Assembly: GCA_025617745.1 (NCBI GenBank)
Contig: CM046853.1
Span: forward strand, 31,919,313-31,983,312
Direction of reading: 5' to 3'
From: Heliocidaris erythrogramma
Taxonomy: Eukaryota; Echinodermata; Echinoidea; Camarodonta; Echinometridae
DNA: 64,000 bases
The translations under genes were made by a program, and so were the position numbers. This document shows, one piece after another, positions 1 to 13,300 of the stretch. The first letter of the stretch is position 1. The number at the start of each line of letters is the position of its first letter. The notes under the pieces are model-generated. The model saw only the letters and a program-made list of their open reading frames with translations, made no database searches and was not told the origin of the DNA.

Positions 1-1106
1 ATGGGGTGACTATTTACGGAAAGGCTCTTAGCCTAATTTCACATTTGGAAATAAAATGTTACTTTATAATGGCTTCAAGACATAAAACTGTTCCCCAATC
101 CCTATTTTAAATGAAAGCTATATGGAGACCTGTAGTAAATAACAAATGTAGAAGATTTATTACAAGAAGATGTCCGATGGGTCATGTCTACATCTTGAGT
201 CAACAATTAAAAACATCAAGTGTTGAAAAGTACAGAAAATAGTGACGGGCAAAAGGAGACACCAGCGGGTGACCAGGTCCGAGGCACGAACTCAGATAAG
301 AACACGACCATCTCCTCCAATCTCCAAATTGTTACAATTTCCTCCGATTTCCTCCCGCTCTGGTCGACCATACTTGAGCATGACTAGGCTTGAATGGCTC
401 GCTTTACCTTCCTTCAAACTTACAGACCTCTCCCTGTGCAGAATCATTCTTAAGCCTCAAAATATACCTACCAGATAATCACCGGGAAAGATCTCCACAC
501 TTTGCACTTTTATCTGAGGTCTTACATTCAGAATGAATTAGAGTAATCTGTCTTGGATAGCACTTGGTCATGCCCGATAACTGTTTTATCAGAATTCAAT
601 CGCCAGCAGGGGAAGAAGATTAACATGTCATTGGCTCAATCTGCGCCGTAAAGCCTATCATAAAAAAACTTGCCACACACAGGAACTGTCAGCACCTTAA
701 TCTGAGGAAGTTTGATCTTAATTTGTTAATTTGAAAGACATGGGTGGGAGGACGGGTTTACGAATAAAGAGATATTGGTCTGATATCAAATCATACTCTC
801 TTATTAAACCTAAAGGGGAACACCTGATTGATTCTGAATTACTATAATTGGCGTTTAAGCCATTGAGTCCTGGATCTGTGCTATAAAACCAGAAACTTCT
901 GCATACATGAACGCTCGCAAAGTTTGCGAATGGTAGTCATTCAAAGAACCTTAAAAGTTTATGCCGAGAAGTGCTTAATTAACCATAATGTTAAACTCTT
1001 GCAATTCACAAAAAAGTTTCTTGATGCGAAAAATGCTGACCTAAAGAAATTCTAAAAAGTTTCAGGGTGCAAATGTTCTGCTTTTACAGTAAGATATCCT
1101 ACTCAC
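1..1106 (-). other. Intron after the IQ1/IQ2 exon (partial)
   Basis: Begins with the GTGAGT donor at 1106 and runs off the window. I looked for a further IQ-motif exon on the minus strand and found none. Short open frames here show no recognisable motif. Confidence 0.6.
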
Positions 1107-1318
1107 TTTCTCGCAAGGAAGGCTCGGGTGTACTTCTGCATGACGATGGTCGCGGCCCGCAGCCTCTGGTACTTTGTGCGCTGCATCCAGCCTCGTACGG
1201 TCTTCTGCATGAGGACACAGGCCGCACGCAGCTTATCGGCTCTCAGCTTCTCCAGGTAGGCCACCTGGCCTGCTCGGAAGAAGATCTTGGTCTTACCAAA
1301 CTGGTACTTGTCTGGATC
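1107..1318 (-). CDS. Myo5: Myosin V exon: converter end, IQ motif 1 and start of IQ motif 2
   Basis: 212 nt, phase 0 to phase 2, with acceptor CTTTTTAG and donor GTGAGT. It begins [20 protein letters not shown], then [14 protein letters not shown]. The first IQ motif, [14 protein letters not shown], binds calmodulin or a light chain. A second, [12 protein letters not shown], is cut by the donor. Met replaces the first Ile of IQ in both. The second has Ala instead of Gly after the Arg, within the range tolerated by calmodulin. Class V myosins carry six IQ motifs, so the rest should lie in exons before position 1. Confidence 0.93.
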
Positions 1319-4300
1319 CTAAAAAGAAAGTTCATGTAAAAGTGAAAGTGGTCTTAATATTCTAAAATAAGTAATATTGCATGAAACATTATAGCATGCA
1401 TATTTTCATTATGATTTTTACTGAATAAGCATTTACATCAGATGCTAGGATATTCATTTTATTTTTAACGGGAATACTGCACTAACACATATTCCAGGTC
1501 TTACGAAATAATACTCATTTGGAAATTATTAGAGAATAAATCTTTCTCTTCCAAATTTTTTACATATGAAATGATTATTAATATCACTTTAAGGAATTCC
1601 TGAACAAATATGAAACAATGAAATGGGTGACTATACGAAATAAAAGAGATTTCTACATCATGATGATTACTTTCTAGATTGGTTATAAGTGTTACATGGA
1701 CATTTTTTCAAATGCAGATCCTCACTGAAGGAATATACTCTTTGGACCTTCTACATTTCCTAACGTGTAGACCCCAACAATTGGTTCATCATTTGAAATG
1801 AGAGGTGAACTTCAGCATCTTGGTAAAAAGAAGAGCTTCTCAGGAAAGCTCACAGTACCTCACTTATAACAGTGATAACGAAATGATAGGATTACCAACA
1901 TGCTGAAACTCTTATTGTATTTCTAGTGGTTCCACTATTACCTTTAACACGATTATTGATATTCATATACGAAAGTCTTTGCTTATTTATAGAAATATCG
2001 TTATCTAGCTAAGTATTTTTAATGTTTCCCTTTAAATAGCAGAACAAAGAAAGAATAATTCTTAAAGTGAAAGATTCACCACGCTTTGTCAATAAATGAT
2101 AAGGATGTATATCCTGCCATTACAAAAAAATATTTTCATGCAAATTTCAAATTTAAAGGTGAAAAAGATGAAAGATGATAAAGCTGCTTTTATCACCATT
2201 CTTGATTCCTGCATGACACAATGATATATGTGTATCTAAATATATCTACGTGAAATGACTATCAACTCAATTATGAATCATTATTTAATTGTATCTCACA
2301 AGCATAAAGAGAGATTAATATAAATATGTTTCAACAGCAAATTTAAAAACAAGCCCAATTATCCCACATCAAAATCATTAATTAAACATGCTGTTTTAAC
2401 TCTGTACGTGCTTTGGCCTATTAATGGAACAGACAGGGCACTGCCACAGTCAATTTTTGGCCCATGTACAGTGTATATGTACCACATACTCCAAACAATA
2501 TGGTAGCCTTCCTTGAGGTTAGTTCCGTAGCCAGTAAAGAGTTAAACATCAATTCATTTAAATAATCTACTGTTGCCACTGTGAAACATGGAAGCACCAA
2601 TCAAACCAGTCCCACTTCAGGAATTTACAGAAAACTTTTTCATTTGCAGTGGTGAAAGAAAAATGAAACATTTGAGTGTGGATGAAGTCGTCACGCAGTT
2701 GGCTAAATGTTTCATCTGATGTTGCGGAGTATCACAAAACGATTGTACTTTTAAGTAGAGATGAAAAAGTACATCCAATGGAAGAAAGATCACATGAATT
2801 CTATTTTTGAATTTCAAATGTTTAGAAGTCATTTTAACTTTCATGAATATCTAGACTAATGAAAGAGACTGGAAAAAGCAAGAATTTTCTTCTTAGAAAA
2901 AGGACAATAAAGTATAAAAACGTAAATGAAAACACCCAAACAGCATTTCATGCAAGCACTGACCCCAAATTTAAACCATAGAGGAAAAAATCACAAACCT
3001 TTGGATTTTCACGTTTCTATGAAATTGGGGATAAAAATCATAAGACATCAATATGCAAAATAAAATATTGCATTTATAAGCAAAATAAAACAAAATTGTA
3101 TAAATAAAAATTTAATTTAGTTAAGAATTTAACAAAATAAATTTCTTACCAAAACTGTTAACAGTATTTAAATTAGCCCAAGGGGGTGTTTCATAAAGCT
3201 GTTCGTAATGTTACGAATGACTTTACGAACGACTGGAACACGTTCTTGGGTGCTATACTAATCAGATTCTCAATCATTTAGCACAAGAACTGATCACCAG
3301 TCGTGCGTAAAGTCGTGTGTAACTTACGAACAGCTTTATGAAACACCCCCAGGTAACTTTGAGAAAATATTCCCATCGTACACAAAAATTACCTTACTTG
3401 TTGTGTAAAAATCATAATACATCTGTAGTATATAGAAGATGTCTTGCATTGCAGAAAAATATGTGTTTCATCTGTAATCAAAATTGTCTTAATGATTACA
3501 CTATGAAACCAGTTGTATTCTACTTTATCTTTATGTAATTCAATACTAATTGAATTCATGTAAATTAGAATAAAGATAAAGGATTACTAACATACTATTG
3601 GAATGTGTAAAATGCGAAAACATGTGTTTCTCAATATTATATCACTCAAGAACTAAAGCAGGGGAAAATATAGTTCACTGTATTTCAACATATTTTCAAT
3701 ACACTTTGCATTTTGCCCCCTGAACCTTATGAAATAGGGAACTGTCCAGTTTGTATTACTTTGTCGTCCATTAGAACTCACGACCACCCGGGGAGCAGGG
3801 GGAAGAAAAAGCATGACAAAACGTGTAAGCGTCAACCTTGGACCAAATCAGACAACGTTCAAGTCGGAACCGGTGGCCGCTGAGTCAGATTGTAGTCCTT
3901 TCGGCACAGCGGAGGGACACAAAATGCCAAATTAATTTAGCGCTTTCACCACAGGTGTGTGTGTGTGTCTCTCTGTGAATTTCTCAAATACAATCTCGGC
4001 TTGGAGAGTGAAGGACAGTGTCTTACTCTTTTCCTTCCTTTTCTCTACGAGTTTGATATGAAAATCTAAAATCATTATAACACTTACCATTCTAGGTTTA
4101 CTATCTCCGAAGCCTAGTTTGTATTTATTAGCAGTTACAAAGTCGAGCCATACACTCTCTTTCCTTTATTTCCTTTTTGGAAGCAATCTAAATAACCTAA
4201 ATGAACATGGTCTTTCCCAGGGAGCATTTTTGACCTCATTCATATTAATTTGCCTTTACGAGGGTATTCATGATAAAATCTTTCTCCCTTACTCTTATTT

Positions 4301-7300
4301 AAATCTTTCAACATACATTTTAACTCCTACATTGCATGTGTATGCAATAAAGCGCTTATGTACACGTTTGGGGGCCTTTCGTGTATAAAACTACCTTACA
4401 ACTCTTTTCAACTAAGTAAACTACTTACAAGATGAATGCAATGATATAAAAAGAGAACTAGCTGTCATTTAAGTTACTGTCTCCAGTCAAATATAATTTC
4501 ATCTGATCAGGGCAAGAAGGGCATATCTCTCAGTGAAAATGTACGAGTTAATGACCTTCTGTCTCTCACTAGACAATCTGTTCAAGTGTAAGAGTGAAAT
4601 TTAGGTGCCTACCAAAAAAAAAACATAATGGCAAACTGACCTCAAGTTGAAGTATTTTATTGTTACTCTGACCAGGGCTTGGTGTCTGCAGATGATACAC
4701 CAATTTGTCTGTGAAATGGACTTTAATTCTTTAAGAAGGGCATGACGTTGATACCTTGTCTGGAGATAATCCAGGTACATATTAGAACAACAATGCTGAC
4801 TCTGTGCCAAGTCATTTTGACATCTTCTACTTGTGCAGGACTTGAAGAAAAGTTCAATTAATTATCTTAATGGGTAAGAAGCAAAGCCAGGTCAGAGAAG
4901 GTTAGAAGTTATTACTTTTATTTGAGTCAGAGCTCATTTGTCTGATGCTTACCACGATGAGTCGCTTGAGCGTCTTTTCGCTGGTCCCTCTCACGTCTTT
5001 TTTGTTGATTTCTTTCCGGACCATCAAAACACGGTAGCGCGTGAAGAACTCCGAATACGACCACCTGTTATACATGATCAAGATAGAATTATAGAGAAAG
5101 AGAGAGAGAGAAGGGAGGAGAGAAAGAGAGAAATAATGAAGTTGTTAATTATATTGTGACATGTGATTCCTTATAAAATAAAAACAGGTGTAGGAATGGT
5201 TTCTTGGCCACAGATAATAATCTACTACTCCCATAGACCTAATAACTATGTCATTAAACTAAATGACAAAACTTTAATCATATCGCTGCTGCAATTATCT
5301 AAATTTTACACTAACCAAAAACACAGAGTCAAATAAAGGGCTGAACTGAAATATGTTCTAAAGAGAATTTTATAGAAAACTTTCGAAAAAACATTATAAA
5401 GAATAATTCAACTTTCTTCTTTGGTAATTTCACTCACCAGCAATACACACAACAATAAGCTCTTGTTTTATGCTTCAATTCACATTTTCATGTCCCTTGA
5501 TTTGGGAAACTTTTGTACAATTCTCTGAGTGCGATTAACATGCATAGAGTAACAGATCAAGAAGAAATTACGGGAGTGGCAAGAGCAATAGAACCCAATT
5601 CTTAATAGCAAGGAACCCAAGCTTCTCATTAAAAAACAAAAACTGCAGTTCTTCTACAGCACATGCCAGATAGATCCTTACCTTCACTGATTACTCCAAA
5701 ATGCTAGGAGAGCCCCCTAGTATAATCCTTCACATTTTCCCCCAAGATATAAAAATTATATTTCCTTTGTAATCCAACAATATATTTTGAACTGTAAGCA
5801 AAAAGGTGAATATCAAGAGGAAAATCCTATGAACTTGTCAGCCTGGTCGAGACAGTCATCTGTAGGCACTCAACACAAGAAGCCACCTGAGCTGCTAGCA
5901 AAGAAAACAAGCCTGTAACTGCATTGATTTCAAGCTGTGGGACTATCATCTCTTCAGGACAATGAATAAACTCATTTACATTCATTATCTCATTAGAGAA
6001 TAGGAAAAGGGTATAAAGTGTTGACAATAACATCTATCAGTGCTGTACTCAGTTTCATATGGACCATTCTTCTTAAGCTGCAGTATAATTCACTTTTAAA
6101 ATACATTTTCTGAAAACTTGCCAATTTGAGGCAGCAGTATAAAAAGGGTTTTAATTAATACAAAACGGATGGTGACGTTAAAGGTCGTCCCAGATAAATA
6201 ATCATATCTGATTGATACACGTCTGTAAAAAACCCAATTACACACACACACACACACACAAAACAATACAAGAACTTTCCCTAATATAACGGAGTATAGT
6301 AATATTCTAATTATAATCAAGGTGATTCATTCATGCTAAGCATCACGTAGGCCTACTCATTCCCCCTTCATTCGATTATGCACATCACTGCATTTTACAT
6401 ATCCTTGGAAACATGGCTACATTTCCTTTCCATCAACCAAACATAAATACCTTTCAAAGATTGAAATCTAGCTTACTTTCTTTAAATACACTCCACTTTT
6501 TGACAGCCGAGACCAAATCTGACTGACACTTCTTATATCCCCACCCTCTGTACCAACAAACGGCCGTCTTACGTCAAAGCTCTGATTGGCTAATAAGTTT
6601 CTCAATTTACACCTTTGGTTGGCACTTAAACATATCACAGATTCCAGCGGTAAATTTCATGTTTCCTTGGCTTTGGGAAACCATTTCACATCAGGAAGTT
6701 AACAATGATTGAATCATGACTTGACCTTCACAGATTTGAGAAATCTAATAATGTAAACTGCTGTATCATACTATAAATAATTCTACACAATTATCATACA
6801 ATTTTTCAAATTTGGGGTTGTAACCAAACTTAATTTGTCAGCTCAAGCTTAGGGGATAAACTTAGCTGTTTCAGTATTTGATAACACTTCTATTTTTATG
6901 ACATATTGCAAATATTATGACTCTATGAAAAGATATTGTTTAACATCCTTCCGGCTCTAAGCAGATAATATCAATAACAATTTCCCATCCTACTACTTCT
7001 TTTTTACTTTAAAAAAAATATTATTTATGAACCAATATCAGTAAAGTTAACTTGATTTTAACTGATTTCAGCTGATTTCAAATTTGACATTACATATTCA
7101 TTAAGAAGTGAAGATCAGCTCCTGACCCGTTGTTCAATGGGACAGAACAATAATATCCGAGAGAGAAAAAAATCTGAAAGGTACAGATTAACATCTTTTT
7201 CCAAATGTGAAAGGGGCTATGATATCTGAGTGAGAATAATTCTACATTTCCTTGGCTGTGTTCCCTATTCAGGAAATCGTGGTCTAAGTGCCTGCAGCGA

Positions 7301-10300
7301 GAACATTTCTGGTGATGAGGCTGATACCCCAACCTTCTCACACCTTCTTGAAAGAGATCAGAGAGACTTTGTGACGGAAAGTGAGAAGGGTGAATGTGGC
7401 TGGCAAGTGAAAACATGAAGAGGGTGTTGCCGAGTACTGAGTCAAAGACTGTCAAATTACGCCTTAACACTTTAATAAAAAGTAATAAAGGAAGAGATGG
7501 TCTGTAGACATCCACTCTCAAGTCTTTACAATCCAGGATTGAACCTTACGCAATTAATCAAATCTGACATGTTTCTTCTTCTTTTTTTTTTTTTTGGGGG
7601 GAGGGGGCTTAAAACCTTTCTCATTATTGATATAATTAAAACTATATATATTTCTACTCTAGAAAAAGAATAACGAGAAGTATTACCAACTGATAAATAT
7701 AAAAGCTCTCACTGATCCTTTTAATTGAAAGAAGGGTAGATGATATATTTGCTAGTAAAAAATAAAATAAAAATACTAATCTACTGGACTGAAAGGCAAC
7801 AAGAATAAAAGAATATCAGTAATGGATTCAGTATTGAATTATACAGAGCTTGAAGAGAATTATACATGTTTCATACTTAAACTTCATCACAGAAAAATCA
7901 CTATCTATACATTGCATTCACAAAAGAATTTGTAGAAGATTGTACGAATAGAGGCATTTATTGAATGAAATGCAATAATTATGAGAGGCTTGTAATCATT
8001 TGAAATATTTCCCACCTTTAAAATGTCAAAATATCATAATGGAGAGGAATTTCACAAACTATTATTTACCTTTTGGTTGGCCCAAATCCTCTGATTCATA
8101 CAGAGGCTTCCTCGTTTACAGTTGGCATACTCAAAATTGTTTACTAATACCATGACTTACAGTCAAGAAGCATGCCCATTTCTATGTGATTGTTCATGGT
8201 CATAGCAGAACAAATTGGTTAGGAGCCCCCGTTTTTCCCGGGGGGGGGGGGGGGGGGGGGCTTGCACAATGCAGCTTGCCTGTATTATATTAATGTTCTT
8301 TATTATTAGACATTAAGGGATTTCTTTTTTTCTTGAGTTACATGTATGTCTCTAATCTCATTTCCACACATGCCAAGTCTCCTTGTGTAATGAATTTCAT
8401 GGATTAATGAAAATGTTTTCTGCAGCCTTAACTTGAAGCAGTTGTGTATCACGAGTATAATTCAGGCACGTTCTTCACTAATCATTCTTCAGCAGAAGCA
8501 AAGCCTGATTTAATCAAAAATCCAGAATTTATTCAAGTAATCCTTCATTAAGCTCTATTTCTCCTCTTTAAAGAGAGGAAGGAAACAGTTGTTTAAGTGA
8601 TATTGAAATGTGCTTATTAAGTGCTACGCGAGAACTCACTGTATTGAAATCAAAAGTCAATCCTTTATAACTGGTTTGTGGTACAGAATCATCATTTTTA
8701 CATCTACATATTTCCGTGTAGCAACTAAAGAAACTAAAGAATTTTCACGTCGATTTATAAGCTTTCTTTTCACTTAAGAAAATTTTTGCCTAAACTTACA
8801 TGTATAGATTCTGAAAGCCACAGAAAAGAACCCAACGAAGCCTCGCTAGAACTTTCAGGAAAATCCTGACAATTCCTGAATCTGAATTTCCTCCACCCTA
8901 ATCCCACACCTGGTCCCCTGGATATCCCCCCTCCTAGCTACAGCAAATGGCACACCAACCCATGACAGAGTTCTTGGTTACACCAAGGTCTGTGATTGCT
9001 GTCATCCCCATTCAGATGAACAAAACTGATTGTACAGCTATATGAAAACCATAGTTATATGATATAGTTTTTATTCTCTATAGTCTGAACATGGTAGAGT
9101 AGGGTTTGAGCATCATTTTCAAACTTGATAAAGAATCAGGGTCCATTGCCTAACAAAGCATTAAAAAAAAAAGAAAACACGGTAACTGCATGGGCAGGGC
9201 TTAACATGGGCATACGCTGATATGACCTCCATTGGGGTTATTTCATACCCTCCAACCATACCCAGGATGTATGCTTGCATTAAAAACACAATAAAAACAC
9301 AATAAAACTTGTTTCTTTATATCACATTCTTATCCTGCATGTATTCCCCATCATTTGTTACACAATTATTCTTAATGCTATGCTCCTTTAAATAAATTTA
9401 ATATAAATAAGTATAAATTTCTCCAGGTGTGAAATGCCTGTCTGATACCTTATGGCTGACACAAGATCTGCTAATGATTCCTGATTCGTCTAGCGCCAAA
9501 GGAAAAAAAAGAGATCACACTTGTTTTGGACTGTCGGAATGAATATGTTGGCTTTCCAAGTGACACTTAAAATTTCCCAGGCATACAGGATTTGTTAATC
9601 CGTACAGGGGCCATGTTTCCCTTGAGAAACTTCAAAACAATTGGTGAGGATTGGACAACTGCAGATCTCATGTCTGTAGAATATAAGTCTGCATAGAGGT
9701 GTTCAGAAAGTGGGCAACTACATGTCTATTTTCTGGGGAAATTACAATGTCATTTTGCTACCCTTCAAATTCACCAATCTTATTTAACCTGAGGTGTGTG
9801 GTAAAACACATCTTTACAAAAGAAACTGAACCGAGTTCATACTGATAGTCTATAACTAGAGTGTGGCAACTTGTGGTGAGCTGAGCTACACAGTACTGCA
9901 CATGCATACAAGGTGCCTCTGCTGGGACATGTTTCTGATATTTGGAATTTAGATTCATTCAAATATATGCCTTGGAATTTGAATGTCCAATCAATCTCCT
10001 AAATACTTCAATTCAAATTGTACAAAACACTAGAAACCATGAAGTTCTTGGTATGTAAAGTTTGGATAACTATGATTCTGAAACAGTAATCCTCACCAAA
10101 ATATTGACCCTACAAAGGAAAAAAATGTGGAGTGAGGTGTAATGCAGTGTTAACAGATGTATGACCATGCACGGTTGTTTGGGGAATACCAAAAAGCGAC
10201 AACAGGCAAAGATGAAGTGTGAAGGACTTGTAATCTTAAATCATGGGGGGAATCAAGAATTGATACGGTCAACTACATCAGTCAACCTCCCCTCTCTCCC

Positions 10301-13300
10301 CCTCTTGTGACATAATATGAATCATATTCTTGGCAATACCCTATAGATACTGTCAACTATGAAGACAGGCTACAGCAACATCACCACACTGATCAGTCTT
10401 GCCTTGGTCATATACCTTAATATTTGCTTTGGTAAACTTTGAAATCAAGGTAAAGTTCCCAAAGTACAATGCCTAACAAACTCCAAATTTATTCTAAAAA
10501 TTCAGGTTATTGTGAGGCTTATCGAAAGGCTTATTATGAGTCCTGGATTTTGACTCTCACAACAATGCCACAGCAGCATGTGTGCCCCCCCCCCCTTTGG
10601 AACCCAATACCAATTGGCATACATAAGTATATAAAACAAAAATCCAACTGTGTCGTTTTTCAGAATCCTGCTACCCCATCCCCCTTCACAAAATCCTGGA
10701 TCCTCCCTTGACAAAGGTTGGTCTTACGGTTAAAAAAAATGTGTATATCTTTTCCAAATAAAATATCTACAGATTACAAAAATATGCCTATTACTCTACT
10801 AAATAAATTAGTGTTTTTTGTTGTTTTTGAAAATGTCATTCATGTACAGATGGAATCGACTAGAGAAAGTTACCAATGAATATTTCAGAGGATGTATGGG
10901 CCAACTTTTAAATTTCTGTTTTTTATTCATCATCCAAACTTACCCTGAACTGGGCTCCTGTACCATGAAAAATACTTAATTTGTATAAATGATCAAATCT
11001 TGAAATCACTTGAATCTTTCAATAATCAAGTAAACTCTACATTGTACATTTTGAATATCTAAAAAGATTATCGTATGATATGGTAATTGCATTATATGTA
11101 CCAGAATGGCATTGAGCCAATTTTCCATTACTTGATCCTAACAGTCTAAGTATCAAATTATAACCTACTGATATCCTTCAAAAGGTTTAAAGCAATTAGC
11201 GAAACTAACAAAAATTCTTAATGACACGAGTAGACTTCAAGGACTGCTCAATACCAGTCAAAAAAGAATTGCCAAAGGATATGGAAAACATAAGTCTTTG
11301 TCAGCCAAGGCCGTTTCATTCATGTGACGATCTAGTTCCTATTATTCCAATATAGAGCACTTACAAATATAGGACTAGGTCTACATAACTGGCTTCTTGG
11401 GAAATAAAAAAAAATGATCAGTGGCAGTAGAAGGACTGAACATATCACATCAACTGATCAGAAAGATACATAGGTGTGAGTTGGAGTTCAAGGCATTATT
11501 CAAATTAAGCGAGGGATTACGGTACAGATTGACCTCAGGATAGTTCAGAACGATAATCAACTTCTATCCAATTCATTATATATATTAGTGAGTCAAAGCT
11601 ATATAGGTCTGACTGGTAGCAAAAGAGTTGCCATGAAAACTCACAGGGTAAGAATTCCAATAAAATATATGAAGTATAATCATAAAAGTAATTTTCTGAG
11701 CTAGGTAATACATGGAGCTCAGTCACACCCATACTGACAAGCAACCGATTCTTGGCCATATGGGATAATGTCATTTTTTTTGTCCAATGAGGGCCCCGTT
11801 TCATAAGCTTGTTATCAATAACAAGTTACAATAACAGTTATAAACTACTGATATCCTTGCATCTGATTGGCTGAGAGCAAATTTGTCATAGAAATGAGGC
11901 AGTTGTTATTGATAAGAAATTTTATGAAACAAGGACCTTGTTAGTGTGACCGGGGTATCAGTTTAATGCCTCATTGGATCTCTTCGGGATAGAACAGTCA
12001 AAAGGCTTTTAAACAATCTACTTGTACTACTTGTACTTGTCTCACGCACCGTATTAACTGATATACTGACATATCACCATATCCGATACTCTTTGAATTC
12101 TAGTAGGCACCCCAAGTAGAAGAATTTGGCAGTATCAAAACTGCTGTCCTCACTCAAAAGTTTAAAAGTGACAATAGCAAACTGTGGATAAAAGCAAAAA
12201 AGGATGGAATTTTGAAGCATTTACAAGTACAGATAAAGCGACGTACCTTGATGGATATCCTGCAGCACTGATGCGGATGGTCTCTAGAACTCCGCATGCT
12301 CTCAGCTGCTCCACCGCCCTCTTAGGTTCAAATCTGTACAATTGATACAACAAAGAAAATCAAAAAAATATTAAGAAACTTGTTATTTATGCCATCTAAC
12401 ACACAGTATACATTTCTATGATACAAGCTCAATTAGTCTGACTTTCTATTTGTGGGTCAAACTCAAATGCAACACCTGCTGAGGATATACACCTCTCCAT
12501 ATGTTTGGCAGACGTTAACAGCAAGTTATTTTGTACTTCTGAGGAAGTTCTCTCAATGTGTTTCAATTATACAGGTTTTTATTACATGTAGCATGTTCAC
12601 AAGAGAGTGAGCAGTGTGTATGTACCTGCAAATATATCTTTGCAATATCCAGATTTTCAAAATAAGATATATTACATTATTCTGTTAAAAAAACAAAACA
12701 GTAAAGTACATATCTAACCTCAGTTTCAATCAATATACTATAGCCAATAAACATGATGAGCCAGAGCTACTCAAGGCAAGCCTACAATTATTCACAAAAC
12801 CTCAAACCTAACTGGATGTGGATCCTTCCAAAAAAGCAACAAAAAAAATTACAAATATAGCATTCCTGATATCACTGATTAATATCTACCTTCATCATAT
12901 AGACAAAGATTGTGATGAACGTATATTCAAATCCAAGCAATTTTGAAACTATTTATCCATGCTGATATGAGATATTACCTTCGCCTGCTCATCTTGAGTT
13001 CTTACTCCAAAGTTGACTATCCTTGTGGTATATCAGATGATCAAACAATTCATTTACTTTTATAATCACCCAGATATACCTCAAATCAGACTTCAGATTT
13101 CAAATAATCACAGAAATGGGTATCTCAATAAGAGCACAGACATCCATAAATGCAGTCATTAAATCCTTGAAACCATTCTGACATCAAATTTGTGCACCTC
13201 CTATAGAAAGAAAAATCAGATATGATCCACCAGTGATGCCTTGCAAGCACAAGTCTGTCAAAAGTGAGATTTAAAATCCACCCATGTTGACACAAGACCA

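Larger units (their letters stand above)
5065..12246 (-). other. Intron, 7.2 kb
   Basis: Non-coding, between the SH1-helix exon and the converter exon. It contains a CA repeat (6240-6261), a 21-base G run (8240-8260), a possible decayed inverted-repeat element (about 10535-10706) and a hairpin element (11790-11938). The short ORFs lack recognisable domains. Confidence 0.8.

Noticed and set aside
7090-7521. 143-codon open frame on the minus strand in the 7.2-kb intron
   Set aside because: It does not match any myosin segment, has no conserved motif, and the flanking exons already join in phase without it.
7510-7560. B-box-like GGTTCAATCCTGG on the minus strand considered as a tRNA
   Set aside because: No A box at the right distance and no acceptor stem or cloverleaf can be formed.
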